Shown here in pieces: positions 12,301 to 24,121 of a stretch of 64,000 nt of DNA (its first letter is position 1; every line of letters begins with the position of its first letter). This stretch comes from Siderastrea siderea (taxonomy: Eukaryota; Cnidaria; Anthozoa; Scleractinia; Rhizangiidae), in NCBI GenBank assembly GCA_964030785.1, contig OZ034968.1:25981686-26045685 (forward strand). Direction: 5' to 3'. The notes beneath the pieces are model-generated. The model had not been told where the DNA came from and did not search any database. It saw nothing but the letters and a program-made list of their open reading frames with translations. Made by a program: the position numbers and the translations under genes.

Positions 12301-15300
12301 TTAAAACATATAATGTACCTATATTATATAGTCACTGTGGTAAGTTAAAAGTTGAAATTAATTAAATTATTTGTAAGATTATAGACAGATTTATTTTTTG
12401 GATCATTTCTGTTTCTGGCTATTAGTACCTTTGTTAACTTTAACTGGCCATAGTCTGCAAATTAGGGAGTGCTGTTAGATGTACTTCCTTATTGCGCACA
12501 CCATGTCAAATTATGTCATGCCAAATCATCCATTGTATCTGTGTATCAAGGAGGAGATGTAACTTGGGCTGTCATATACATTGTATCTTTGCACAGCTTA
12601 ATGAGGCCCTGTTAGGGTTTTAGGATATTATGGATTATTAGGGGTTTTCAGAGAAAGGATACGGATTATTGGCCACTGAATTTAAAGATTACGGATTATT
12701 TGTGTTGCATTATTTTTAAAATTACAGGTTACTGGTATTATCATTCATTATCACATCAACTACCCTTACATAAAATGGTATTAAAAGGTCTTAAAAGTTA
12801 TAAAAAGAAGGACACATATATTTTATTTCCAGTGAGGTCTCATGGTCAAAATTCTGAGCCAAAGGATAATATTTATTTAATTCCGCTGAACGCAAGGCAA
12901 GCCCTGAAGAGTGACACCAACATTAGCCTTAAAAAGGCTGACAAAGGAACTACAACTGTACAGCTGTAGCTCTTAAAATTGCAGATAAAATTAAAGAAGG
13001 TCAAACCCAGCTAGATAACAGGGAAAACTACAGACCTCTTGTGAATCCTACGGTGGAGGAAACAAACCTAAGAGTTCAACAGCTTATTAGCGAACTCTAC
13101 CTTGGAAACCTTATACCGATGAAATGACCAAAACATGGCTTTGTTAAACACCATAGCTGCCCCATAATTCCAGTATTCTACACCCTATCAAGGATACACA
13201 AACCAGCCCCACGGCCAGTCAGAAAACCTTTTGTATCAGGCTGTGATGCCAGGCCCAGTTGCAAGAGAGAATTTATCATCATTTGTTTATAGACTCCATC
13301 ATTCAGCCTATAGCACAACAACAGAAGTCATGTCTGAAAGACACGACTCACTTCATCAATTTCTTAAAGAAAATGAAGGTTCGAGAAAACATGATCCTTG
13401 TTTCAATGGACATTATGAGCTTATATGCAAATATACCACAAGAGGAAAGAATAAACATATAGTGTGTAATAATGCATACAAAGCATTTCACGGAAATGAA
13501 CATCCTATCAACAAATGTCTACTGCAAAGAGCACTCAAACTTATCTTAGTGGAGAACTCCATCTAATGGAGAAAACTACCTACAAATACATGCAACTGCC
13601 ACGAGCACCAACTGAAAATGGCAGTTGCTTTTGCAAATATTTTCATGGTTAAGGTTAAGAAACAGAGATCTTAAATCAAAGCACTTTAAAACAGCTCGTA
13701 CTCTGGAAACCATTCATTGATGACACTTCTCCCACTGGGACACAGCCAGAGATCTAGAAGAGATTACACAGTTCAGTTTAACGAACACCATCAAAGTATC
13801 GAGTTTGCAGCTTAAGTATCCGAAACAATTGAAAGTTTTTGGACACTACTGACTACAAAGGCGAAAGATTTAAAACCGAATCAGTGCTAGATGTACATCC
13901 ATCCAGAGTAAAAAGAGGCTTCATCATAAAAGAGGCTCTAAGACTACTCAGAACTTAACATAAACATTACTGGAAGTGAGCATCACGAACTTCAAATAAT
14001 TAACACATCCTCTTGAGAGAGGACACCCAGAGAACTTCATTCAAACAACCCTCTCAGAAGTTAGTTTTAAAAACAGAAATCAAGCCCTCTAAAAAATAAA
14101 AACAAAACAAGAAAATCTTCACTCAGCCCTTTGTAATGCAATACTACCCAGCAGTGCCGAATGTAAAACCAAGACTTGATCATGAACAGCTGGCATTTTA
14201 TAAAACAGCAACAATTGCTTTAGTTAATGAGCTTTGCCCATGAGAGGAAAACTCTAGAAAGGCTAAAACATCAGCGTAGGAGTCGCACAGGCCCATAATT
14301 CTTTTTAACACTAAAAAGTGGATCAAGTTTAAATGACACTAATCAAAACTGCAGTTACATGTACAACCACTGGCTTAAATTTTAAAGCCATTTTAAAAGG
14401 CTAAAACAAGCGCACAAAAGTCGTGCAGGCCCGTCACTGTTTTTAACAACACAGACTCAGTAACCACCCCTACATGTACATTTCATCAGGGGTATGGAAA
14501 TACAACCCTTGACATACCTGACATACAGTTCCTAAGTCTATTCATGTGACTCGAAATGGTAATTAGGGGTTACAGTATAGAGATTGTTTTAAAATTATAT
14601 TTTAGGGATATATTTGTTTACAAAATTAGGACACAGATTATTTCCAAAATTTACCCAGGATTATGGATTATTCAGACCCCCCCCTAACAAGGCCTCCTTA
14701 ATGCTTGATAATGTTGTAATTACAGCTGCAATAAATAGTAGACATGTACCTACAAGTACATGTAGGTTGTATAGTCTTGCAGTGAGCAACCCTAATAACT
14801 AATCATGTAGAATAAGTTTCACTAAGAGTTTTGTGATGATTGCAGAATGCAAGGCACCGCCATATTTACATCATTGAAGCAGACGTGGATCCGGAACCAC
14901 CTAGCCTTAAGTGTTTCGTACAAACCTCAAGTGTGGAGTGTGTTAGAACTGCACTACCCTCCCATGCAGGGAAGTTTACTTTTCTCCTTCCTGCTGATAT
15001 CCCCACCACCTACTACATCAACTTTAAGTTCAAGTCAGTGGGGAGTGTACACCATTGTGACGGGGGCTTGATTGATGAAATAAAAACCTATGTGGTCACT
15101 CATTATGCACCAAAATGCTTGTGTGATTATTGGGATGGACACTCCTTGCCAGAAATTACCTTGCCGTTAGCAAGGAAGCAGCTTGTGGGTGAGTTTACAA
15201 ATGTATTGCATATACTGAGTCAAGTGACATGATTGTTATTCACAGTTTCTCTCATATCAACTCTGTTTAATGCTGAAAATAACCTAATATTTTACCTAGG

Positions 15301-18300
15301 GATGTCATTTACTTTCAGTCACCTCACCTGCCAATTTTGGACCTTCTGCACCCCAATGACAAACTTGTTACAAGTTTCTAAAGAGAGTAAATAAGTAAAC
15401 GTACCGTATAATGTTTTGATATAAATTTGTTTTAGGTTTGATTTTTTGTTTTGTTTTGTTTTATTTTTGCTCTTTTCTTTAATAATAATCAATCTACTTT
15501 CTCAAATTTGACACTACCGTAGACAGAAACAAAGGAAACAAAAATCAAACTGAAACAATAACCACAACGTATTCCAACAAGAGGCAAGTTTACCCATAAC
15601 ATCATGTTCCATCAATGGTGAACAATGTGTTGTAGGGCCCTCAGTGACCCCTCATATTTCCAGCTAATTAACTTCTGCTACACCAGCTACTGAGATGCAT
15701 ATCTTATCATTAGTTAATGGATGATTGTGGATGTCTGCTCTTTTTGTAATGTTCCTTTTTGTTCTGTCATTTCAACCATGTTTTTACAGGTATTGACACT
15801 CTCCCATGGCCCTGGGGCAAGAGGTTTCTGGGTGTGAATGCAAGTTTAATCAGGGCTGTCATTACAATCCAGCAACTACAGTGAAGATGTATATCTGAAT
15901 GTTAAGCTGCAATCCCAACTGAGTTTGAAAATGACTTTAAAGATGACTTCCTACAGGGACGAGAGATTTTCTTGATGCACTGTATGAATATGACTCACTG
16001 GCTACTCATCATGGAGCCAGTTTCTTCAATTATTAATGGCAGCCCTGATCATGAGCTATATGTAAATATGTTCCACAAATTACCCAATGGAATTTCACAG
16101 GTGGTTTATATTTTCATAATTTATGCAAGATATTGACTAAGCTAGTGCCACTGCATCAGGTTCATTCGCAAGCCTATTATCTCCTGCAGTGTGCTCTACC
16201 TTAAACATATTTCCCTTGGAGTTCCTTGCTGTTTTTCAGTCATACTGTCTGTCTTGAACTTGAATGCCCCAAGTACATTTATTTGGATCTAGCCTGCGAG
16301 CAAGCTCTCTCGGGGGTGGGGGCGCGATATTATGAAAAAAGGAAAGAGAGCTTGCAACAACGTCTCAGGAAATTGAATATCCGCATCGAAAATTTCAGTG
16401 CAAAATGCTAATCGGTGGAGATTTAATTTGGTAATGACGTCATCAATCTCACGCGAAGACAATAAAACAAACACCGAATGTGACGTATAAAACAACGAAG
16501 GTAAAATTTTCAGAATTGAAATTGCTTACGCCAAACCTGCTGTCAAAAGCGAAACCCGTTAAATGTGCTTATACTAAAAATCGAAGGTTATGATGTTAGA
16601 AAGAGCTAGAATTATAGTAAACTAGCAAGTTTGATATTATTTTTACTTTACATACAACTGTGAGTTTCAAAATAAATTGATTGCGCGAGCGATGTGGGAA
16701 CAAAAATTAATCGAACCTTTCTTTCGTGCACTTTATCCTTCGATTAAAAATTGAAATCGTAACTGAAGCTCATATTGAAACTTTAATAAAGTCAGTGACA
16801 ACTGTTAAAGAATTTGTAAGAAATAGCAAATACGGTCCGAAGTTAGTTTCAGTTCAAAACCGCATTAAATTTGCATAACACGTGAAATCTGACCTTCTTT
16901 CCTGTGTTAAACATGTTTGTTGCCTTTTTTGGTTTACACTGATTGGCCAACATCTGACAGCTCAGACAACGGGGAGCAACAGCTGCGCCGGGGGCGGAAA
17001 TTCAAATTCCTGAGATGTCATTGCAAGCTCTCTCTCCATCTTTCCCTCTATCGCGCCCGCACCCCCGAGAGAGCTTGCTCGCAGGCTAATTTGGATCAAA
17101 GTATGAATACCGTAGCCAAAGTTACATGTAACTCCCTTTAATTAGGCCATTATATTATATCTTGATCCCCAGTGATTACACAATGTCATGTAGGTTCAAT
17201 GAATTTTGTCATAAAACAGAAAATATTGTTGGCATAACTCCGTAGAGTGCCCTATGACGGCCAATATGTTAGTTGCACAAACAGATACAGGCTGAAGTAA
17301 TAAATCAAAAGAGCCAAATGAATATGGTATGCAAAGACCTTAACAGAATAGATCTGTGTGAGCACCAGTAGGACAGTGACCGGTAGATATAACAGTCTGG
17401 TGTTCATAGAAATGTGACACTTGACACCCCTCTTGTCATTCTAAACCCCCAGTTGCTTTTCAACAGAAATACTGGGCCTGGTCGTTCAAAGCAGGGTTAA
17501 GCTAACCCAGTGTTAGCACCAACTTTGAATTCCGTGTTATATATAGCTTTATATTGATGTGGATTCCTGTAATTTCATCTTGTCCTAAATTTTGACTTTG
17601 GCTGCTTTCAAACTGCAACTTAAAATTAGCAGTGGAAGCGCTTTTTCAGCAAGAGAAACAGAAACCTTGGGTTACTTTTAACCCCAGGTTAGCGTTAACT
17701 GGCTTTTGAACAACCCGGCCCTGATGTTTGAAAATGGTTTAACACAGGTATTCTTCAGACTCCTGAAGCTCAAAGGATTATCCAATATTTCCAACACCTT
17801 GTGGAAAATGGTAATGAAATTAAGTTTATCTTCAAATAACAAGTCACTTAAATAGTAACATATTCATTTAAATTGTTTGACACACAGGGAACTAAGCAAA
17901 CACTTAGCATGTGATGCAACTTGAGGAGAAACTTGAGCACTTGTACCCTGTTCACGAGACATGGGTCTCCCTCTGCTATTTTTGTTAGATACAGTAGCTC
18001 TGATACCTGCAGTGTGTGCTCTCAGTTCAGTAAGCTCTCCCTCATGATAAGAGCATAATGGTAGGGCTGACAGTATATTAAGTCAGTTGGGGTTTGGGGG
18101 TAAAGGTTTATACGTTTATGCATGGTAGTGTATGAAATCCTTATTCTTTCAGATAATCATGTAAGCCAAAAGCAACATTTTTTGGTGAACTTTCAGGTGC
18201 TCCAAGACACCATAGCTTTGGAAATTATGATGTAGGAAAGACTTGTCTTGTTGAGAACTTTTGGATTAGATTTAGATTTTGTTGCTAATCTGTTTGACTT

Positions 18301-19291
18301 TGTAGTGTATTTTGGTGACCCTATAAAACACTTAAACAGCAATTTTCCTAACTGCAAGCATAAAAAAGGCACCCATTTTGGGCAGAGCTTCCCTACATAC
18401 AAAGAATACCCTCTGAGTTACAATCACATCAGTTCTGATTTTTTTGTGTTATTCAGACTTCACTTTACATGAAGTGCTCATGTGTTGTTGTGATTTCAGT
18501 GTCACAGTTATGTTTGACATACTTTTTGACAGGTGCATCCAACCGTTTTCAGTTGGATCAGCATCGTCTTCTTCAGCATACCAGTGTTGCTGAAGTGCTC
18601 TTCAAGGATTTGGTTCTTGCTGTACAGCTAGAGGTACAGTGTACCTGTAAATTGTAACTACAGTAGTTGTAGGTGTATTTGTGGAAGAGCCACTGACAAG
18701 GCTTGAATTTAAATAACATTGATCAAGTTCAGAGGGAATACAGACCATAATGAGCTTAAGCAGTTTCTCAAATTAACAAAGGCAAAGTTGGCCAAACATG
18801 CATGCAAAGTTGCAAGACATGTTCGTCCTTGCTACCACTAAACAAAGTCAGGTGTGGTATGTTTTTTCGGCAAACTGTTTTTAAGAACGCTTGTAAGGAT
18901 AGTCGCAGAGTATAGCTGTGGTTAGCGCAATATGTAGCTGTTAGACTAAGTATTCTCCATACTTGTTGTTCATTCTAGGAAAGTCTTTTGTTGTACCAAA
19001 TGGGCAATCTTGAAGGATGTAAACAACTGTGTGAGGACGTGTGCACCCAAGCAGATAAGTTCAACTCTCCTAATTACAATGCCCTTGCTGGGAAGGCCAA
19101 AAGTGTTAAGTCAGGCGCTTACAAACAGGAAAAGGACTTTTCCAAGGCTGAAGAAACATTAGAGACTGGTACTGAGGTAGGCTAATGGTTCAGTCAGTAA
19201 AATCTCTTTAACATTAGTCTTGGTTGGACAACATTCCTCCTCCTTCTTCTTCTCCTCCTCCTCTCCACTGCCATCATAATCATCATCATTG

Positions 19292-19329
<38 letters not shown>

Positions 19330-21136
19330 TCTCACACTGCTATGCAGGCGACTGTCCTTTTCCTCCAGCCCTCTCTTTTGTTAGAAACTTAAATTTAAGT
19401 AGTCAAGACTTTGTTGAATAATGTATACTTCACAAAAGCTTTTCCTCACATGACCAGGTCTTGACTTCTATTTCCGTGGAAGATTTATTTTATAAATTGG
19501 CATATAAAATTTGCACTAATGCACAACATTTTGCCAAGGAACTACATCTACATATAGAATCCTGTGTTCTAATTCATTACAAAGACGTCAGGCGTTTGAA
19601 TAGCTTTCTCATTCTAACATGATCATTGAAAATCGTTTTCCAGTTGTAATCATATATTAAATGTACTCATGAAACCTAGTACATGTGCGGATTAGTTTTT
19701 CCTGTGTTTTATTACACGGTGCAAGGTTGGTTTGTGGATCAAATCCTAAAAGTGCTTTCGTACGGTCGAATTTCAAGCGTCATTTGCTCATTCGCCAATG
19801 ATCACAGAACAGTGAAGGATATCTGCAGATCTTATTGCTTTGTTATAGTTGTATATATGTAGGTAACTAGTATTTCCTTTGTAAATTCACTTTGTGCTCA
19901 ACTTAAAAGAGAAATTGGAAAAGAGAATCAAAAATTATGAAGGAGCCGCTTGCAAATTTGTGGTGGTGCGAGACATTGATAGTATATATGTTTTTCAGCT
20001 CTTAGAGGCGATTGTACCAGGCGAGGAGACTGCAATTAACCGCACCTGTGTAGCTGCTCTGTTCTCGGAGAAGGCTTCAGTTACAGGCATCACTGAATCA
20101 GAGAAAAAGAAAATGAAGAAGGCAATGAAAGATGCTCCGGTCCACTACAGGCACCAACTTGATCAGAATCTGAACAGGAATGCCAGGAGCCTAAGACGAT
20201 GCCTGATCCGGTCCATGTTTTACTATCTTCATTCCTCGAGAGTGAAAGCTACTGACCTGCAGATCCCGGTGTCTGACAAGCGCTTGAAGAAGGTGGAGAG
20301 CTTTTCTCAACAATTCAGGAGAGATTTGCTTGGTGATTGCCCCATGAGAGACAAGGCATTGTTTTACAGTGCTTTGGGAGACTTGTTTGCGTGGAAGGGA
20401 CAGTATGAGGAAGGTTTGTACTGTGTTGCTATTTTAGTATTCATGGCGGCAAAGCAAATGTATTTGACTACATATATAGTCTGTTCTGGTTTCTTAGGTA
20501 ATGAAAAAAACATATAAATACTTTGTATATGTATACCTTTTTCTTGTTCTCCACAATCTGAAATATTGCATCAGCCTTGAATACAGCGTCTTCTTCTGTC
20601 ATTCTGATTAATAAGCCCGTACCCAGCTACTTCCCGTTTCATCATTTTTGACTCAAAACACTTCAGTGACACCACCTCGTATGTACATGTATGGACGTCT
20701 CTTTTTCGTAAAGAAGGTTGTGGGAATGCAAATTTAAAGAAGTGTTCGTAAGAGTTTTATACTGTACTGTTGCTATACAAAGTACTGTACTGTTGCTATA
20801 ATGACATTCCTCGGCTCTACCCTTTCCCTAAAACCATTTCTCTTCATACACCTACCATTAAATGTGTTTTGCCCATCTTTCTGTACAGGTATCAGTGTGG
20901 TATCTGAGGCACTAAGGATAGCACAAGACCTTCAACTCAACGAAGATGTAATTGGAGTACAGGATCGATTGCAGCAGCTGTACTTGTTACGTCAGCGGGC
21001 AGAGGAGAATGGACGGATGCCTCTTGAAATACCCGAAGGGAGGATGGGGAGAAATGAGCCCTTCCAAGAACCGCGGGATGAAATACTGCAAGGATACCTT
21101 GAGCAGCTTACACGTGTATCAAGATCGCGGTCGTAA
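6335..21136 (+). CDS. Gene A: TPR-like protein of unknown function (5' end unresolved)
   Basis: Seven coding exons join in frame: 6335-6591, 14846-15188, 17748-17810, 18533-18633, 18979-19176, 19999-20413 and 20889-21136 (stop TAA). Intron phases are 0,1,1,0,0,1, the same as in gene D, and the 63- and 198-base exons match gene D in length exactly. Together they encode about 541 residues. The first exon has a strong acceptor and no early in-frame ATG, the first being at 6418, so an upstream start exon is probably missing. The N-terminal third (exons 1-2) looks beta-rich. Exons 4-6 look like helical repeats of the tetratricopeptide type, and exon 6 carries the GEETA-NR block shared with gene D. 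No catalytic motif, signal peptide or membrane segment is seen. Function unknown; the paralogue at 51864-57769 is the only relative I can point to. Confidence 0.78.
9411..10790. mobile_element. Nested element with palindromic subterminal repeats
   Basis: The ends are GCCGGTGTC at 9411 and GACACCGGC at 10790. Each arm (9411-9575 and 10660-10790) contains several copies of a motif like GGACAATATCCGCTAGCGGAT, itself a palindrome around CCGCTAGCGG, separated by runs of C or G. The interior has no recognisable transposase but holds a 90-bp tandem repeat. It looks like a non-autonomous foldback DNA transposon. No target-site duplication was evident. Confidence 0.6.
10035..10332. repeat. 90-bp tandem repeat, about 3.3 copies
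   Basis: The start gcttgccgataaaac recurs at 10041, 10131, 10221 and 10311, exactly 90 bases apart, with the units nearly identical. It lies inside the element at 9411-10790. Confidence 0.9.
12598..14702. mobile_element. Insertion with TTAA-type inverted ends around a retroelement remnant
   Basis: The left end reads TTAATGAGGCCCTGTTAGGG and the right end, reversed, TTAAGGAGGCCTTGTTAGGG. The sequence ATTATGGATTATT occurs near both ends in direct orientation. The TTAA at each outer edge would suit a piggyBac-like target site, but no transposase is seen. The interior is the Penelope-like remnant listed separately. Confidence 0.45.
12775..14300 (+). pseudogene. Decayed Penelope-like retroelement reverse transcriptase
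   Basis: Read across frameshifts and stops, the plus strand gives a Penelope-type reverse transcriptase: KKADKGTTTV near 12930, a DNRENYRPLVNPTVEET block near 13015, FYTLSRIHKP near 13180, SMDIMSLYANIPQEE near 13400-13450, and the C-terminal ERGHPENFIQTTLSEVSF near 14010-14060. Many stops and shifts make it non-functional. It lies in intron 1 of gene A in the same orientation. Confidence 0.8.
15957..16036 (+). pseudogene. Relic duplicate of exon 4 within gene A
   Basis: After a good acceptor (cctacag) and in the expected phase, the sequence reads GTRDFLDALYEYDSLA, which aligns with exon 4 of gene D (GTRVLFMEALERLEKLA). It then hits TAA at 16034-16036 before any good donor. Gene A's working exon 4 is at 18533-18633. 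This is probably a dead copy left from an old internal duplication, though an alternative exon cannot be excluded. Confidence 0.5.
16290..17088. mobile_element. 799-bp non-autonomous Mutator-like (MULE) element
   Basis: The terminal inverted repeats start TAGCCTGCGAGCAAGCTCTC and extend about 80 bases inward with few mismatches. The element is flanked on both sides by the 9-bp duplication ATTTGGATC (16281-16289 and 17089-17097). Long inverted repeats with a 9-bp target duplication are the hallmark of MULE transposons. No transposase is inside. It sits in intron 2 of gene A. Confidence 0.85.
17472..17723. mobile_element. 252-bp MITE with GGGCCNGGTTGTTCAAA-type ends
   Basis: The left end CTGGGCCTGGTCGTTCAAAG mirrors the right end, which reversed reads CAGGGCCGGGTTGTTCAAAA. 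The inverted match continues through GTTAACGCTAACC-like sequence for about 40 bases. The right end stops 24 bases before exon 3 of gene A at 17748, so the acceptor region is squeezed between MITE and exon. Confidence 0.75.
19177..19998. other. Intron 5 of gene A with a CTC/ATC microsatellite
   Basis: A CTCCTC-type run and a (ATC)n stretch lie at about 19245-19330. I see nothing else in this intron. Confidence 0.7.
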
Positions 21137-21298
21137 TAAGTAGCTTAAGTGCAAAGCGGGGTAGGTAGGTGGGAAGCTGGTGGGAATTCTAATTTCGGAT
21201 TGTGCTTGTCGCTTGATCTTCCCTCCCTTTCCCTCTTTGCACTTACCATGCAGGGTGTAGTTATGTCGAGGCTTCCGAACAAAACATGTAACCATCGA

Positions 21299-21304
21299 AA
21301 TAAA
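21299..21304 (+). terminator. Poly(A) signal of gene A
   Basis: AATAAA lies 163 bases after the gene A stop codon, on the right strand and at a usual 3' UTR distance. Confidence 0.55.
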
Positions 21305-23173
21305 AACTAAGATTTAGCAGTTCTAGCCAAGGCTGCTTTGTTTTAAGTGTAATTCTGTATCCTAAAAGGTACAATTGAACCTCGTCAATTTAGGCATTTG
21401 TACAGTGCAAGCATATCTTATAGCTAACATTTAACTGCACCCCATTTATACCAACGTTCATATGATATACACGGAATTTGATTGGAATGGTTCAGGAAGC
21501 TTTCACGGTTCTGTTGCGGACATGACAAGACGTGAAAGCTTGGGTTAGGATATGTAGCATATGCAACCAATCCCCAGAGATTCAAATGACAATGGCGGGG
21601 CGGCAACAAATGTTGGTGTACCATAAGAAATGGAGCTAACGAGAAACCTTTTGTTAACGGCAGACCTACATGCGGCGATTGCTTCTCCTGCATACTTTCT
21701 GTTGCAATTGAGTACTTGTAGAAGCGAACAGCGTATATTATCCAGTATATATGATAGCCGTCCGTTAAAAGACATGTATAACCGAGTCAATCTTACCTTT
21801 TTGTTGTCGTAGTTAACGTAGACATCAAAAGAAGTAATTTATTAGCTAGCCAGTTCCTGATTGGCAGAATACAATTATTGTACATATTTTAATGTACGTT
21901 TACTCCGTTTACAGCTTCATTTTAGGAGTGTTACTACATGTTGGTAATGAAGATACTATTAAACAGTATACCTTTTGCACATTATTAGAAAGCAAAACAG
22001 TTGTGAAAGGACGTTCGAATTACCAAAAACGAGGGTACACGCGAGGCGCGAAGCAGCAAGATCGTGGACTGTCGGGCGCGCGCACGCGTTGCTTCCCAGT
22101 CCCATTCTCCATGAACACTCTCTCCGGGACCGCGCGGGTTTTTACACCGGAAGTAGGCACACAAAAACATGTTTTGCGATCTAGTACCGTGTAAGTAGCT
22201 ATAGCGACTGACTGCTGTTGAATTGTACTGGTCTCATTTCACACTTATTGGTCCCGAAGTTTGCAGTGTCCCAATACAGGAACGTGTGTGAATGCAGTGT
22301 GTCCAACTGAGTTCATTGATTAGTAACCAAAGCCATTGAAAACCTTGTTTTTTTTAACTAATAGAAAACAAACAAAAAATCCAACCAATCGGTTACGAAT
22401 GATTCCAGTAAAGCTCAAAGTTTTTATATAATGCACTTGTTTAGTAAGATATATTTATAGTGGCATACGTGACGAGAAGAAGTACTGTACCAGTCATATA
22501 TATATTTTCTTGTAAATAAAGGAAGCTTCACAATTATTGCTCATTTGTTTTCTAGTTTGTCTGAATTTGCTATAGTATCGCCTTAAGATCAAACGCTTTT
22601 CGGTCATCTCTCATGTTCAGTTAAATATTCAACCATCGGGTGAAAAGAAAAACTAACCATGGCACGGCTGGGTAGCGTTTCCCGTGAGCAACACGAACAG
22701 GCAAAAACAACTTTTCACGCGATGACATATTGGCGTTTATAGCTTGCGATTGCAAGCAGGCTCTTTCCTGGAAGAGAGAAAGTTGGTGGATGGGAAAGCG
22801 GAGGTGTTCGGTGAAGAAAGCTTAAATGTGGCACTGTCCCAAATCAGGAGCTGATTCATCCTCTCTGCCTGTGAAGTGAGTTACAAATTCTCGAGCCAGT
22901 CTAGCACTAGAAACGGCAATAATTTTCCAGATTCTTTCAAGTGTTTACGATTTGAGATGATTAGAAATGAAACTTTCGATTTTTGATAAACTACGACATT
23001 GAGTTGTTGACTGAGTTTATTTTCCGTAAAAAAGTAACATTACCAAGATCTATAGCATCCTGATTATTTTTCTGCTCTTTATATGGCAAGAGAAGTCCTC
23101 AAAAGGCTGAGGCTAAAACCTGTTAACATTTTCGGTAAGTCAATCACCAGCACTGTGTGTTCATTTTATGGAC

Positions 23174-23179
23174 TTTATT
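23174..23179 (-). terminator. Poly(A) signal of the UGT gene
   Basis: The minus strand reads AATAAA here, 106 bases beyond the UGT stop codon. Confidence 0.5.
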
Positions 23180-23284
23180 CACCGGACCGATAGCTCTAGG
23201 CAAAATTGACTAAAATTCTGTAACCAGACTATTTACTAACTAGGATCAGTTCAATTTCATCTTGTCTGCCCTTTTACCTCTTGT

Positions 23285-24081
23285 TTAACATATTTTGCAC
23301 AAGAATTTGAACGCCACTCTTGTCACAACCAACAAGGCTACTGTTACTGATAACAGAAATGCTCCAATATCCAAGAGATATTCCTGATACCAGTAGAGGT
23401 TATACACTTGTGGTTTCAAGTGCCTGGCTCCTCCGTGCCTGTTAACATATTCAATCCAGTCAGCGGCTTGCTGTACAGGTGTTCTGCTGCTGTCGTGCAT
23501 CAAATTTGAAATGCGTGTAGCGTTGCCTTGGAAGCTAAACAAAGAAATGTTTTCACAAATCAACAACTGAAAGCATCATCTACTGTCAGTTCAAAGAGGA
23601 AAGTTCCCACCGCAGTCATCCTGCTATGTATTTTGAATTTTAGAACCAGTATGCTTTAAGTGCATGCTAGATGTGCAATATGATATATGCTTCATTGCCA
23701 TCTTGTGCCATGCAAACATGTGCCGCCAGAATGGCATACAACAACGTAACATACCTTGGTGTGTTGAGAACTAGTTGAATTTTCTGGTAGAGTTCCTCTT
23801 CTGAGACGCTTTTAATATCTACTCCTACTGCAATCCCAACAGATTGAGCCTGCAAGCAATTGCTGAACTGGTCTACAAACAGGGGAATGCATACCAAGGG
23901 TACACCATAGAAAGCTGACTCATACAGGCTATTGTGGCCAGTATGAGATATGAAAACTTTTGTTCTTTTGTGAGCCAGGAGATCGTTTTGTGGAATCCAG
24001 TTGAAGACTTTGACGTTTGGTGGTAAATGAAGTGGTATATGCTCTGAAATAACAATTAAATGTACGTCAACTGTTGTTGAT

Positions 24082-24121
<40 letters not shown>

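Larger units (their letters stand above)
21137..23284. other. Intergenic region between convergent gene A and the UGT gene
   Basis: It holds the 3' UTRs of two convergent genes. A CpG-rich patch lies at about 22030-22150 (gcgcgcgcacgcgt), which I could not assign. I see no further exon. Confidence 0.5.

Noticed and set aside
15790..15831. Extra coding exon in gene A (GIDTLPWPWGKRFL)
   Set aside because: The phase would fit, but the donor is GTGTGA and it does not match gene D exon 3, whereas 17748-17810 matches it in length and sequence.
21892..22194. Frames over the CpG-rich patch
   Set aside because: They are open in several frames only because of GC content; no family match and no promoter or splice evidence.
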